From Promethearchaeota archaeon (GTDB lineage: Archaea > Asgardarchaeota > Lokiarchaeia > Sigyniarchaeales > SOKP01): DNA of 64,000 nt. Below, one piece after another: positions 7,925 to 17,600 of the stretch. The notes under the pieces were generated by a model. The model was given only the letters and a program-made list of their open reading frames with translations. It was not told the DNA's origin and did no database searches. Position 1 is the stretch's first letter. Every line of letters begins with the position of its first letter. Location of the stretch: assembly GCA_016839585.1 (NCBI GenBank), contig JAEOTZ010000017.1:34973-98972 (forward strand). Reading direction: 5' to 3'. Made by a program: the position numbers and the translations under genes.

Positions 7925-8500
7925 TTAATATATTTTGAAAATTATATCATTTAAATCTCTTTTAGGTACATGTATGGTACCTTCTTCATCCTTCCAATAG
8001 TTAAAGGAGTCTTTATAAGGTTCAATGATAGCGACCTCATCTGGATATCCTAAGCTTATAACATGCTTTATATCATAATAGTCAGGAATCTCAAATAATT
8101 CTCGAATCTTTTTTGCATTAATATTTCCCATCCAACAACAACCTATGCCAAATTGTACTGCACCAAGTAAAATATTTTCAACTGCTGCTCCAACATCAAA
8201 ATCAACATAAGTTCTTTTTATTTCAGTATTTACGAGAACAATTATATAAGCTGTAGGTTCTCTTCCCTTTTCCGGAGTTCTTTCATCTTTTGGAAGAAGT
8301 GCTGCCCAATTTACTAATGGAAATAATTTTTGGCGAATATCCTCTTTTTGAATAATAATAAATTCAAGAGCTTGCCGATTAGTTGCCATTGGAGCAACAC
8401 GAGCAAAATCTATCAATTTTTTTAATATATCTAAAGGGATCGGATCTTGCTTAAATCTTCTTATTGTTCTTCTTTTAAATATAATTTCTTCTAATTCCAT
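7925..8500 (-). CDS. nitroreductase-family flavoprotein
   Basis: The 191-residue protein opens with the nitroreductase-family FMN-binding segment (FKRRTIRRFKQDPIP, residues 8-22), followed by ARVAPMATNRQALEF. It continues with the conserved DVGAAVENILLGAVQFGIGCCWMG region and ends near ISLGYPDE. Family members use bound FMN and NAD(P)H to reduce nitro, quinone or other electron acceptors, usually as dimers in the cytoplasm. Substrate is not predictable. It lies between the candidate E3 array and a decayed GTPase on the same strand; no link to ubiquitin-like conjugation is implied. Confidence 0.85.
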   Translation of the reverse strand: MELEEIIFKRRTIRRFKQDPIPLDILKKLIDFARVAPMATNRQALEFIIIQKEDIRQKLFPLVNWAALLPKDERTPEKGREPTAYIIVLVNTEIKRTYVDFDVGAAVENILLGAVQFGIGCCWMGNINAKKIRELFEIPDYYDIKHVISLGYPDEVAIIEPYKDSFNYWKDEEGTIHVPKRDLNDIIFKIY

Positions 8501-8520
8501 TATCCTTACTCAAATTTATA

Positions 8521-8868
8521 TTATTTTTTAGAATTAATTAATGCTTCTGCTATTTTATGAAAACTTAATTCTACATTTTTTCCAGTTAAAGCAGAAGTTT
8601 CTATATAATCGAGGTTAAGTTCTTTTGCAATTTTGATTACTTCTTTTTCCCCAAGTAGTCTACTTTCCGATAGATCTACCTTGTTTCCTAAAATAAAGCC
8701 TATTATCTTAGTATTGGATATTATATATTTTTTTATGTCCTCATACCATTTTGGTATACTTTCAAAGGATTTACGATTTGTTAAATCAAATATTAAAATA
8801 ACTGCTTCTGTTCCTTTATAAAAATGTTTTCTCATTGTTTCGAACTTGGATTGAAAGTATTTTTTTTT
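8521..8868 (-). pseudogene. truncated Ras-like GTPase remnant
   Basis: From the ATG at 8835 the frame gives 104 residues matching the C-terminal half of a Ras-family GTPase, with G4 NKVD and G5 ETSALTG intact. Upstream in frame, 11 more codons read KKKYFQSKFET, which aligns to the segment after the switch II DxxGQ in the 10774 and 23023 proteins (QLKFEMMRKH, QIKFETMRRQ). Three stops (TGA, TAA, TAG) then interrupt the frame. The P-loop, switch I and DxxG are absent, so the product could not bind nucleotide normally. It looks like a decayed duplicate of the longin-Ras GTPases in this window. Confidence 0.7.
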
Positions 8869-9154
8869 TCATTACTATTCCAAATATGCAATACAAAATT
8901 TATACTTTTTTTGTTAAAAATGTGACAATTGAAAAAAAGAAGTCATAATTTCAAAAATTCCCATAAAGTCTATAGAAGGAGTTACAAAGGGCGAAATCCA
9001 ACACAAGACAAAAATACATTGAGATATGGAATTCTCTTTAGACTAATAAATAAAATAATAAAGATTTGATAATTAAAACTTAACAGAGTGGAAAATTTAT
9101 CTGTCTGTTATATTATTTAAAATTTAAATCAAAAATTCAATAAATTTAATTCCT
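8869..9154. other. non-coding stretch
   Basis: I see no coding frame, tRNA or clear repeat here. It is AT-rich DNA between the decayed GTPase and the small Cys protein. Confidence 0.3.
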
Positions 9155-9319
9155 TTATCTTACTACTACGCTTTTTAGCTCCTGAACATCCTCAGTAAGT
9201 TGATAAAGAATACATTCAGATGGATTACCCCATTGTTTATCTTTACATTTAACAGCCCCATAAAAGCTACAACCTTCTCTATATTGACAATGATCAAGCT
9301 TAGTTTTTATATTTACCAT
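9155..9319 (-). CDS. small four-cysteine protein (54 aa)
   Basis: An ATG frame encodes a 54-residue protein with Cys at 11, 17, 25 and 36 in a compact pattern: DHCQYREGCSFYGAVKC, then WGNPSEC. A helical tail follows. Four closely spaced Cys suggest a zinc or iron-sulfur site. The gene is 33 bp from the single-TM protein gene upstream on the same strand, so the two may be co-transcribed. The composition is richer and less repetitive than chance AT-rich frames, which supports it being real. No family is recognised. Confidence 0.5.
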   Translation of the reverse strand: MVNIKTKLDHCQYREGCSFYGAVKCKDKQWGNPSECILYQLTEDVQELKSVVVR

Positions 9320-9351
9320 TAGATTTCCGCTTTTTTTTTATTATAAAATTT

Positions 9352-9672
9352 TTATTTCTCTGGTTTTTTATAATTATCAAAATTTTGAAGGGTTCTATTA
9401 ATATCATCTAATTTATGTTGAATATCAAATGATAATTCTCGTAAAACCTCTTTCAATGCATCTATAAAAGGATTCTCTCCTTGTAAAAAACTTCTAACCA
9501 CATTTCTATAATCTTGCTTTTGAGCAATTAAAGATAAGTCTTTATCGCTTATCGTTCCCTTTTCGAGTTTTTTAGCAATCTTTCTAACTTTCCAAGTACT
9601 TAAAATATATTTGATCCCGGCTGCTGAAGTTATCCCGGTAAATATCAGGGTCAGAATTTCTAAAATAAACAT
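9352..9672 (-). CDS. small membrane-anchored protein of unknown function
   Basis: The 106-residue protein has one N-terminal hydrophobic helix (residues 2-22). A basic helical stretch WKVRKIAKKLEKG follows, then a charged, probably helical C-terminus (IQHKLDDINRTLQNF). This looks like a signal-anchor protein facing the cytoplasm with a short coiled-coil-like tail. No family is recognised. It may form a two-gene unit with the four-cysteine protein downstream. Confidence 0.5.
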   Translation of the reverse strand: MFILEILTLIFTGITSAAGIKYILSTWKVRKIAKKLEKGTISDKDLSLIAQKQDYRNVVRSFLQGENPFIDALKEVLRELSFDIQHKLDDINRTLQNFDNYKKPEK

Positions 9673-10021
9673 TTTCTTGCTAAAGCATTGTTCGAACTAT
9701 TTTTTAAGAGAAATAAGAGTAGTGATTTTTTAATTTTTAATAAGCAGGTCTAGGAGAAACTTCTTGAAAAACCATATATCTCGATCAAGTTATGTGCTTT
9801 TTTCTTGAAAAAATGATTTCAAAGAGGATTGTCATGAACCTTTCATTACAAATTAAAAAAGTACTGATAAAAGAATATATTAAAAACATAATATTAAAAA
9901 ACAAAGTTAAAATGAGATTATTTTCAGGAATAAATAATCAAAATCTTCAAGAGTTCTAAAACTAAAATAATAAATATAACATAAATCTCTTTTAAAATAA
10001 ATAAATCAATGAGGGTAAAAA
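9673..10021. other. non-coding stretch with a ribosome binding site at its right end
   Basis: Mostly featureless AT-rich DNA. Two copies of ttcttgaaaaa occur near 9762 and 9804, and GAGGGT at 10011-10016 is a good Shine-Dalgarno match 5 bp before the ATG at 10022. Confidence 0.35.
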
Positions 10022-10459
10022 ATGGGTAGTATGATAACTCTACAAGAACTAGGTCGCAGGAAAAGAATAATTGATAGAATGAATAATGGAGAACTTCCAT
10101 TATTTATAGGAAACTGGGATGAAAATAATGATAAAATCTCAGAACATCATATAAATACGAAAAGAAAAGATAGAAGACCCGAAAATATTGTTAAAATTCC
10201 AAGATGGTTTCATGATATGATATCTAAACAACATAAGTATATAAAGCGTATATTAGCTCTTAGTAAAAAATGTTTTATAAAATGTGTTAATGAAAAAGCC
10301 ATCACGTTCAATATAACATGGGGATATGATTATGACCGGTGGAAAGTGACCATAATCGTATGTAGTAATAATCATCATCACCAACGGATGATTGCATCAT
10401 TACCCAATGATCATAAATGGAAGGGAAAATGGACATATACAGATGAAGAATTATTATAA
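10022..10459 (+). CDS. hypothetical protein with a possible HNH-like motif
   Basis: The 145-residue basic protein is preceded by a GAGGGT ribosome binding site that fixes the start. Residues 40-66 read S-E-H42-H43-I-N then N55 and H64, a spacing reminiscent of the HNH (beta-beta-alpha metal) nuclease motif. The CxxC pairs often found beside HNH motifs are absent; the two Cys in KKCFIKC are further on. The C-terminal half has a strand-rich FNITWGYDYDRWKVTIIVC stretch. A nuclease role is only suggested by the motif. There is no mobile-element context. Confidence 0.45.
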   Translation: MGSMITLQELGRRKRIIDRMNNGELPLFIGNWDENNDKISEHHINTKRKDRRPENIVKIPRWFHDMISKQHKYIKRILALSKKCFIKCVNEKAITFNITWGYDYDRWKVTIIVCSNNHHHQRMIASLPNDHKWKGKWTYTDEELL

Positions 10460-10551
10460 TTATTTTTTTCTCAACCGTTATATAACAAAAATAAAGGTAA
10501 AAAAGAAAGTATACATAAATAAGCGAAAGGTCTTAAAATAGAAACGATTTT

Positions 10552-10761
10552 TTGAAAGTAGTAAATCGATTTGAATCTAAATATATTCCAGTTATGAAAT
10601 TCCTATTAAATGAAGATTATCTTAAATATTTAGATACTAATGAATTACAATATTTAATTGATACATTGGATATTCTTATACAGAAGACTAATGACATTAA
10701 AAAATCTCAAATATTACAAAAAGTCAAGAATAAGATAAAAAATACTTATATACAATTATAA
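10552..10761 (+). CDS. small helical hypothetical protein
   Basis: This 69-residue frame starts at TTG and encodes a protein that looks entirely helical (YLKYLDTNELQYLIDTLDIL, then a Lys-rich helix). No domain is recognised. The heptad-like Leu/Ile pattern is more regular than random AT-rich sequence, but the weak start keeps confidence low. It converges on the longin-GTPase gene 12 bp away. Confidence 0.35.
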   Translation: MKVVNRFESKYIPVMKFLLNEDYLKYLDTNELQYLIDTLDILIQKTNDIKKSQILQKVKNKIKNTYIQL

Positions 10762-10773
10762 TTATTTTTGATT

Positions 10774-11817
10774 TTATCCCAATTCAGTTTCAATACATTT
10801 TTTAGCAATTTGCTTAAAGACTTCGGATATGTTTTCACCAGTTAATGCTGATGTTTCATAATAATCAAGGCTTAATTTTTTAGCAATATCTTCTGCCTCT
10901 TTTCTTTTTATCATTCTTTTCTTGGTTAAGTCACATTTATTTCCAATAATCATCATTGGCAAATTATGATTTAATTTTACTTCTTTTATTATATCTTTAT
11001 ACCATTTTGGAATATTCTTAAGAGTTTCAGGATTTGTCAAATCAAAAATTAAGAAAGCTGCCTCTGCTCCTTTGTAATAATGTTTTCTCATCATCTCAAA
11101 TTTTAACTGCCCCGCGATATCCCAAAGAATGAAATTTACCCCCTCTTTATTTATTAATACATTCTTCTCTGAAATTGAAACCCCAATGGTAGCTATATAC
11201 GTTCGCCTAAAGGCATTATCAGTAAATCTTAAAATAGTTGATGTTTTTCCTACTCCGGGATCTCCACAAACGACTATTTTAAACTTATATTTTATAATCC
11301 CTTTATCCTCTACAGGCTCCTCAGGAAATGCTTCAGATTTTAAGACAGATTGTTCTTTTATTCGGAGATCCTCTAATATATTTAAAATTTCAGCACGTAA
11401 ATTATCTATTTGATTAGAAAGGATTTCTTTATTTTCTTTAATATCTTCTATTTTAATTATTTCTTGAGTAATTTTATTAAATGCAGGTTCTAAAAAGCTC
11501 AAATATTTATAAAAAATCAGATCGTCAATTTCACTAAAAAGTAAAGTAATAGATGATTGAGCAACACCACCACGGCGAGATTTATCTTCTTTTTCTATAT
11601 ATTTTATTATACCTTTCGAGGTTAATGATGGGAATGGCATAATTATTAAAGATTTAGGCATTAAACCCTGGTCTGCTGAAAGAATGGTAATTGATTTAAT
11701 ACTAACCGCCATCCGAAAGCTCTCAGGTAAATCAGAAGGATACCATAAAATTGGGTTTGGTCCAAGTTTTTCGTCAAATTCTGTAAATATTATTGCTTTT
11801 ATTAGTTCTTTAGCCAT
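10774..11817 (-). CDS. longin-like domain fused to a Ras-family GTPase, copy A
   Basis: The start was set at 11817, giving MAKELIKAIIFTEF and 347 residues that align end to end with the paralogue at 23023; the longer frame to 11991 adds low-complexity sequence with no counterpart. Residues 1-125 are a longin-like module with a G-P-N-P turn (19-22), and a helical linker spans 126-170. The GTPase has P-loop GDPGVGKT (185-192), switch T210, DIAGQ (233-237), NKCD (293-296) and SAL (323-325), all intact. There is no C-terminal Cys for prenylation, so membrane contact, if any, would come through the longin domain or partners. Asgard genomes are known for expanded sets of such eukaryote-like GTPases. 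Confidence 0.88.
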   Translation of the reverse strand: MAKELIKAIIFTEFDEKLGPNPILWYPSDLPESFRMAVSIKSITILSADQGLMPKSLIIMPFPSLTSKGIIKYIEKEDKSRRGGVAQSSITLLFSEIDDLIFYKYLSFLEPAFNKITQEIIKIEDIKENKEILSNQIDNLRAEILNILEDLRIKEQSVLKSEAFPEEPVEDKGIIKYKFKIVVCGDPGVGKTSTILRFTDNAFRRTYIATIGVSISEKNVLINKEGVNFILWDIAGQLKFEMMRKHYYKGAEAAFLIFDLTNPETLKNIPKWYKDIIKEVKLNHNLPMMIIGNKCDLTKKRMIKRKEAEDIAKKLSLDYYETSALTGENISEVFKQIAKKCIETELG

Positions 11818-12036
11818 CGTCAGTTCAGTAAATTTATAACTTAAATAAATATTAGCACTATATATGAATAATTTATATAAATTATAATAATTTAAACATT
11901 TAATCAATTTAAATAAGCATATAAAAAATATGAATGTGGTATTTAACATTATAGGAACTAATTCTTTATTAATTTTATAATAAATCAACAATCTTAGTTT
12001 AGTTTCACGAAGTATAACTTAGAAGTAATCAAATAT

Positions 12037-12067
12037 TTAAATCAATAAGGAACGATTTTTTACAATT
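12037..12067. repeat. 31-bp perfect direct repeat, copy A
   Basis: This 31-bp sequence, which includes ggaacgattttttacaatt, is repeated without mismatch at 20384-20414. Similarity fades into TATA-like DNA beyond its right end in both places. Read on the minus strand it lies upstream of the GTPase start at 11817 (220 bp); copy B lies upstream of a propeller gene (74 bp). A shared promoter or recombination footprint is possible. Confidence 0.6.
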
Positions 12068-12168
12068 TTATACAAAAAATGAGAAGTAAGTTTTTATCCA
12101 AATACAATTCAGTCTCGCCGTCCTTAAAGACTAAATAGAAAATTTAAAAAAATTAAAAAAAAAAATAA

Positions 12169-12262
12169 TTAAATAGATTCATAATAAAGTGCTGCCATGC
12201 CTATTCCTGCTAAAAGTCCTGCTCCAATAAATAATATTGCTGACCACTCTGAAGTAAAAAGT
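12169..12262 (-). pseudogene. C-terminal fragment of an LRR membrane protein gene
   Basis: In the minus frame this encodes about 30 residues (SEWSAILFIGAGLLAGIG, then ALYYE and a stop). They match the last helix of the LRR membrane protein at 13744 (AEWSAILFIGAGILAAVG). No upstream coding part remains. Both fragment and intact gene sit just downstream of surface-protein genes, suggesting a duplication that carried only the gene end, followed by decay. Confidence 0.65.
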
Positions 12263-12310
12263 CTGAAGTAAAAATAAAAATAAATAAAAAAAAAGAATTT
12301 TAAATTAGAT

Positions 12311-13471
12311 TTATTTTGGTCTTCTTCTTCTTAATATGAAGATTGCTAAGCCAATCACCGCTCCCCCACCAATAACCGAAGATGTGATAATAATTAACTC
12401 TAGAGGAAATGCGTCTCCACCTGTCGGTCCCTCTTTGTAACCAAAATTCACCAGTAACATATCGGAATATGTCACGTAAGTATCTGAAAACCCCCCAAGG
12501 TAGAGATTATCAGAGGAATCCACTGCTCCACAATAACATATTTCACGGTTATCACCACCCCACGTACGATTCCAAAGTTGTATCCCAGAATTATCATATT
12601 TCACCAAAACCATATCATCACCTCCAGCTCCAAAACTACCTGTCTCTCCTGTAAGGTAAATATTATCTGTAGAATCAATTGCAATTCCATAACTACTGTC
12701 AGATAGAGCACCACCCCACGTGCGATTCCATAGTTGCACTCCAGAACTATCGTACTTCACCAGAATTATATCCTCCTCACCTGCGCCAAAGCTGAAGGTT
12801 TCTCCCACAATGAAAATATTATTTGACGAGTCCAGTGCAATTCCAAAGCCACTGTCAGATAGGGCACCACCCCACGTGCGATTCCATAGTTGCACTCCAG
12901 AACTATCATACTTCACCAGAATTATATCCTCCTCACCTGCACCAAAGTTATTTGAAACTCCTACAAGATAAATATTATCTAATGAGTCTACTTCTACTCC
13001 CCAACCGGTATCCACATTAAGAATAGCACTCCCTCCCCACGTACGATTCCAGAGTTGTATCCCAGAACTATCATATTTCACCAAAACCATATCAACACCT
13101 CCAGCTCCAAAACTCCCTGTCTCTCCTGTAAGATACACATTGTCTAATGAATCTACCGTCACTCCATAACTCTTGTCGTAACTACTTCCCCCCCAGGTAC
13201 GATTCCAAAGTAGTGTCCCAGAATTATCATATTTCAGCACAGCAATAGCTGAACTTCCTTGACCAAAACTATATGAATACCCCACAAAATAAATATTATC
13301 TGAAGAATCCACTGCTACACCATTGCCATTTTCGGGGTCGTTTCCACCCCATTTACGATACCAGTTAACTCCAAAAGAATTATTTGTCGATAAAACACTA
13401 GATATTTGTAATATAAAGCTAAAGTACATAACTAATATAACCATTGTTAAGTAAGATCTTTTATTTTTCAT
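12311..13471 (-). CDS. secreted SBBP-type beta-propeller protein with C-terminal anchor
   Basis: The 386-residue protein has a signal peptide (residues 1-29, KNKRSYLTMVILVMYFSF). Six repeats of about 52 residues follow, each with W-N-R-T-W-G-G and D-S-x-D-N-I-Y motifs typical of SBBP beta-propeller repeats. The C-terminus is PLELIIITSSVIGGG, a hydrophobic helix, then RRRRPK: a motif, helix and basic cluster resembling archaeal sorting tails. It should form one extracellular propeller, probably for binding or adhesion. Two inner repeats are nearly identical in DNA (12695-12790 and 12851-12946, 156-bp period), which indicates recent repeat duplication or conversion. Confidence 0.85.
   Translation of the reverse strand: MKNKRSYLTMVILVMYFSFILQISSVLSTNNSFGVNWYRKWGGNDPENGNGVAVDSSDNIYFVGYSYSFGQGSSAIAVLKYDNSGTLLWNRTWGGSSYDKSYGVTVDSLDNVYLTGETGSFGAGGVDMVLVKYDSSGIQLWNRTWGGSAILNVDTGWGVEVDSLDNIYLVGVSNNFGAGEEDIILVKYDSSGVQLWNRTWGGALSDSGFGIALDSSNNIFIVGETFSFGAGEEDIILVKYDSSGVQLWNRTWGGALSDSSYGIAIDSTDNIYLTGETGSFGAGGDDMVLVKYDNSGIQLWNRTWGGDNREICYCGAVDSSDNLYLGGFSDTYVTYSDMLLVNFGYKEGPTGGDAFPLELIIITSSVIGGGAVIGLAIFILRRRRPK
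12695..12946. repeat. near-identical internal tandem repeat of a propeller gene
   Basis: About 96 bp at 12695-12790 recurs at 12851-12946 with only a few differences. The period of 156 bp equals 52 codons, so repeat number could change without breaking the frame. Confidence 0.7.
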
Positions 13472-13743
13472 TTATCACTTTCAACTTCTTTTTATATTTT
13501 TTTCTCATTTTCACTTACTCTTTTCTTGTAGATTATAATTAAATGATGAGAGATAGTACCCTTTATAATTGAGCTTCCGATAGTTCCATAGAACTTTCAA
13601 TATCTTGTGATAGTTTCTTAGAAAAAGTATAAATAGATACGAGAATGGTATAAGCATTCTATTAAATAATTAGTTATCTTCTTAGCCAAAATCTAGTTTA
13701 AATTTTTTAAAAGTAAGAGAAAAAAAAAATAATTTAAAAAGAA

Positions 13744-14694
13744 TTAAGATAATTCATAATAAAGTGCTACCATACCCACAGCTGCTAAAATCCCTGCTCC
13801 AATAAATAATATTGCCGACCATTCTGCAGTAAAAAGCACTTCCCAGAAATCAAATTTTACTGGATCTGGATTGTAATTTGTCACTGCCAAAATAATTATC
13901 AAAGTTATAAAGCTTGCAATTCCAAAAGTTATCCCTGCCCATACTGCTAGAGCTAGTAAAATTTTCTTTCCCACTTCATTAATTTCATGGTAGGTCTGAC
14001 GTCGAATGATCTTCTTTAAGCGCTTTAATTCTTGTTTTGGGAACCATTGTTTTGGTCCAAAATGGATTTTCTTATAAGTTTCTTTCGAATAAATGTGGAA
14101 ATTCTCAATAGGATTCTTTGCTATGTTAATATGTGTCGCTGTATTAGGCAAATCTGTTATGTTGAACTCTTTTAATTGATTATTATCAAGGATTACTTTT
14201 TTCAATTTTTGAAAATTTCTAATATTTTCAATTTTTTGGACCTTATTATCACTTAGTTTTAGTATTCTTAAATTTGGAAAATATTCAATTCCCTTCATAG
14301 TTGTTATTTGATTGTGAGAAAGATCCAGCTTTCTTACACGCCAGAGATGATCAAGCCCTTGAATATCAGTAATACTGTTTATGTGTTTACCACATAATTT
14401 TAAGGATTTTGATCCCACACGATGTTGTATTCCTTCAATTATAATATACTTTGGTTCCAAATTTTGTGCTGAAGATGGATTGGGGGTTGTAAATGTATTA
14501 GGTAGCTCTGGTTTGATATCTGTTGATTCTGTAATTCTTAGGTATATAGAAATAATTGCAGTACCGATTATCGATAGTACCATAAGTGTGAGCATCACTA
14601 TAGGATTTAGAGTTAATAGCCAAACCAATAAAAAAAGAACTAGACATTCTACATACCATATCCTTTTTGACCATGGATCAAGATTTTTGTCCAT
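13744..14694 (-). CDS. leucine-rich-repeat membrane protein with four TM helices
   Basis: The 316-residue protein has two N-terminal helices (about 13-53) and a central leucine-rich-repeat block (about 85-205) with units such as LRILKLSDNKVQKIENIRNF. A basic segment and two C-terminal helices (about 245-315) follow. Repeats of about 22 residues look like the SDS22 type used for protein-protein contacts; with this topology the LRR would face one side of the membrane. It starts one base after the stop of the propeller gene at 14695, so the two are very likely co-transcribed and may work together. A broken copy of its 3' end is at 12169. Confidence 0.8.
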   Translation of the reverse strand: MDKNLDPWSKRIWYVECLVLFLLVWLLTLNPIVMLTLMVLSIIGTAIISIYLRITESTDIKPELPNTFTTPNPSSAQNLEPKYIIIEGIQHRVGSKSLKLCGKHINSITDIQGLDHLWRVRKLDLSHNQITTMKGIEYFPNLRILKLSDNKVQKIENIRNFQKLKKVILDNNQLKEFNITDLPNTATHINIAKNPIENFHIYSKETYKKIHFGPKQWFPKQELKRLKKIIRRQTYHEINEVGKKILLALAVWAGITFGIASFITLIIILAVTNYNPDPVKFDFWEVLFTAEWSAILFIGAGILAAVGMVALYYELS

Positions 14695-17600
14695 TTACTT
14701 CTCCCTTCTTCTAAGTTTTTTAACGATTAATGGAATTGATATTACGGCAATTATTCCCGCTATACTGGTTCCTATAATTATCGGCAACAGATTTGGTTGT
14801 TTTGTTGTTTTTACTTCTTTAACTGTTATGGCTATTGTATCAGCAATAGAATTTCCATACGCGTCAGTAAAATTGATAGTAAAGATGTATTCGCCTGAAG
14901 ATAGACCTTCTGGAATGATATAGACAATCGCCACTCCGCTTGACCAAGAAGCTGGACCTGCTACGATACCAGACCCTTGAAGCTCAATCGTATAGGTATT
15001 TGGATGAGGATCTGTTGCCGTCCATGAGATATTTACTCCAGAATAGCCGTAATCAACCGTAAAATCACTTGGGGCATCTGTTATTACCGGATCTATCGTA
15101 TCTTCAATAGTCATAGTGACTGTATGAGTAGCAAAGTTACCATAGTTGTCTGTAAAGTTAACGGTATAGATGTACTCGCCTACATTTAAACCATCTGGGA
15201 TGGTATAGTTGATTGGAGTATTACTAAGCCATGAATCTGGACCTGCTACGATACCAAATCCTTGAAGCTCAATTAAATAAGTATTTGGATGTGGATCAGT
15301 TGCAGTCCAAGAAATACTTATCCCTGTGTATCCGAACTCGATATTAAAGTCGCTTGGGGTATCTGTTATTGTCGGACCTATTGTATCATCAATAGTCATA
15401 ATAACTGTATCAGTAGCAAATTGACCATAACTATCAGTAAAGTTAATGGTATAGATATATACACCCACATCTAAACCATCTGGGATGGTATAGTTGATTG
15501 GAGTATTGTTAGACCATGAATCTGGACCTGCTACGATACCACTTCCTTGAAGTTCAATGGTGTAAATGTGTGAATGTAGATCTGTTGCAGTCCAAGAAAT
15601 ATTTATCCCTGTGTACCCAAACTCGATGTTAAAGTCGCTTGGGGCATCAATTATTATCGGATCTAAGGTATCAGATATCTCATCTGTAAATTTAGGTCTT
15701 AAAAAGTCTTTTCCAGCAAGACCTTGCCATAATACCTCTTCTCCAGAAGTAGTAGGATTGAGAGCATATATCTTATTATCATCACTCCCTACAATTATTT
15801 CAAGCTTTCCATCTCCATCCACATCTCCCAGAGCAGGTGAGGAAATTATATTTCCTCCCAACTGATAGTTCCAAGCTTTAGTTCCATCTTCGCCGTTTAT
15901 TGCATATATATTATCATCATAACTTCCTACTATTACTTCAAATTTTCCATCACCATCGATATCGCCTATTGCAGGAGATGAATACACTTGATCTCCCGTT
16001 TGAAAGTTCCAAGTTTCAGTTCCATCTTCGCCGTTTATTGCATATATCTTATTATCATAACTTCCTACTACTACTTCAAACCTTCTATCACCATCAATAT
16101 CAGCTATTGCAGGAGATGACATTATCCTACTTGCTGTCGTATAATTCCAAATTTCAGTTCCATCCTTGCCGTTTATTGCATATATTTTGCCGTTATAACT
16201 CCCTACTACTACTTCAAACTTTCCATCTCCATCCACATCGCCTATTGCTGGAGAAGAATAGATATCATCTCCAGTGTTATATTTCCACCTAAGAGATCCA
16301 CTCTCTCCATTTAATGCATATAAATAGTGATCACCACTTCCAATAACTACCTCAAGCTTTCCATCACCATCCACATCTCCCAGAGCAGGCGAAGAAATGA
16401 TAATGTAATTCGTCTTATGACTCCATAATACACCTCCATTCTCTCCATTTAGGGCAAATATTCTACCATCATAGGTATTACCAAAGATTACCTCAAGCTT
16501 TCCATCCCCATCCACATCTCCCAGAGCAGGTGAAGAATCTACATCACTTTGAGTATCAAACTGCCATATCAGGTTCCCATTTTCACCATTTAGAGCATAT
16601 AAATAATTATCGTCACTTCCCACTACGACCTCAAGTTTACCATCCCCATCAATATCTCCAAGAGCAGGTGAACATGAAATACTACTCCCAGTTGCGTAAT
16701 TCCATAGCTCAGTTCCATCTTCACTATTTAGAGCATACACCTTGTCATCATGGCTTCCGATTATAACTTCGAGTTTCCCATCCTCGTCTATATCTCCTAA
16801 TGCTGAAGAGGAAGTTATATCGTCTCCTGTTGGGTAATTCCATAATTCTGAAACCAATGGAAAGGACTTCATTCTGTAAAAGTCAGTGCCGGCTAATCCT
16901 TGCCATACGATTTTTTCTCCAGAAGGAGTAGATTTTATTGCATATACTTTATAATCATAGCATCCTATTACTACCTCAAGAGTCCCATCTCCATCCAAAT
17001 CACCTAATGATGGAGAAGACCTAACTAACCCACCCGTCTGGTATGACCAAGATATACTTCCATCCTTACCATTAATTGCATACACTTTTCGGTCATCGCT
17101 TCCAATCACTACTTCGAGCTTTCCATCACCATCCACATCACCTATCGCAGGAGAAGACCATACTTGGTTTCCTGTTGAGATTTTCCATTCGACACTTCCA
17201 TCTTCTCCGTTGAATACGTACACATAATTATCAGTATTTCCAATGCCTGACTCAGTACTTCCAACCACTACTTCTAGTTTTCCATCACCGTCCACATCAC
17301 CTAAAGCAGGCGAAGACCATACAATTGACGCTTCTGTGGCGCGCCACCATGCAGTAGTACCGTCTTCTCCATTTAGAGCATAAACTCTGGAATTTGAAGT
17401 TCCGAATACCACTTCAAGCTTTCCATCCCCATCTATATCTCCTATAGCTGGAGATGAGAAGCAGTTAAGGTTTCTAGACCATACAGGGGTTCCATCCTCA
17501 CCGTTAAATACATAAGTACCCGCAACGACCTCGAGTTTTCCATCACCGTCCACATCGCCCAATGAGGGAGAATATGCTGCACCACCTAAATATTCCCATA

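Larger units (their letters stand above)
11818..12310. other. intergenic region with repeat copy A and a gene fragment
   Basis: Apart from the 31-bp repeat and the LRR-gene fragment listed separately, this 493-bp gap is AT-rich DNA without a supported gene. Confidence 0.4.

Noticed and set aside
11818..11991. N-terminal extension of the longin-Ras GTPase
   Set aside because: The paralogue at 23023 starts at the equivalent of 11817, and the extension is low-complexity.
12695..12946. CRISPR-like array
   Set aside because: The regular repeats are in-frame propeller repeats; there are no short repeats with unique spacers and no cas genes.
12409..13020. Three overlapping plus-strand frames opposite the propeller gene
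   Set aside because: They are antisense shadows of its periodic repeats; the repeat-rich minus frame has signal peptide and anchor.
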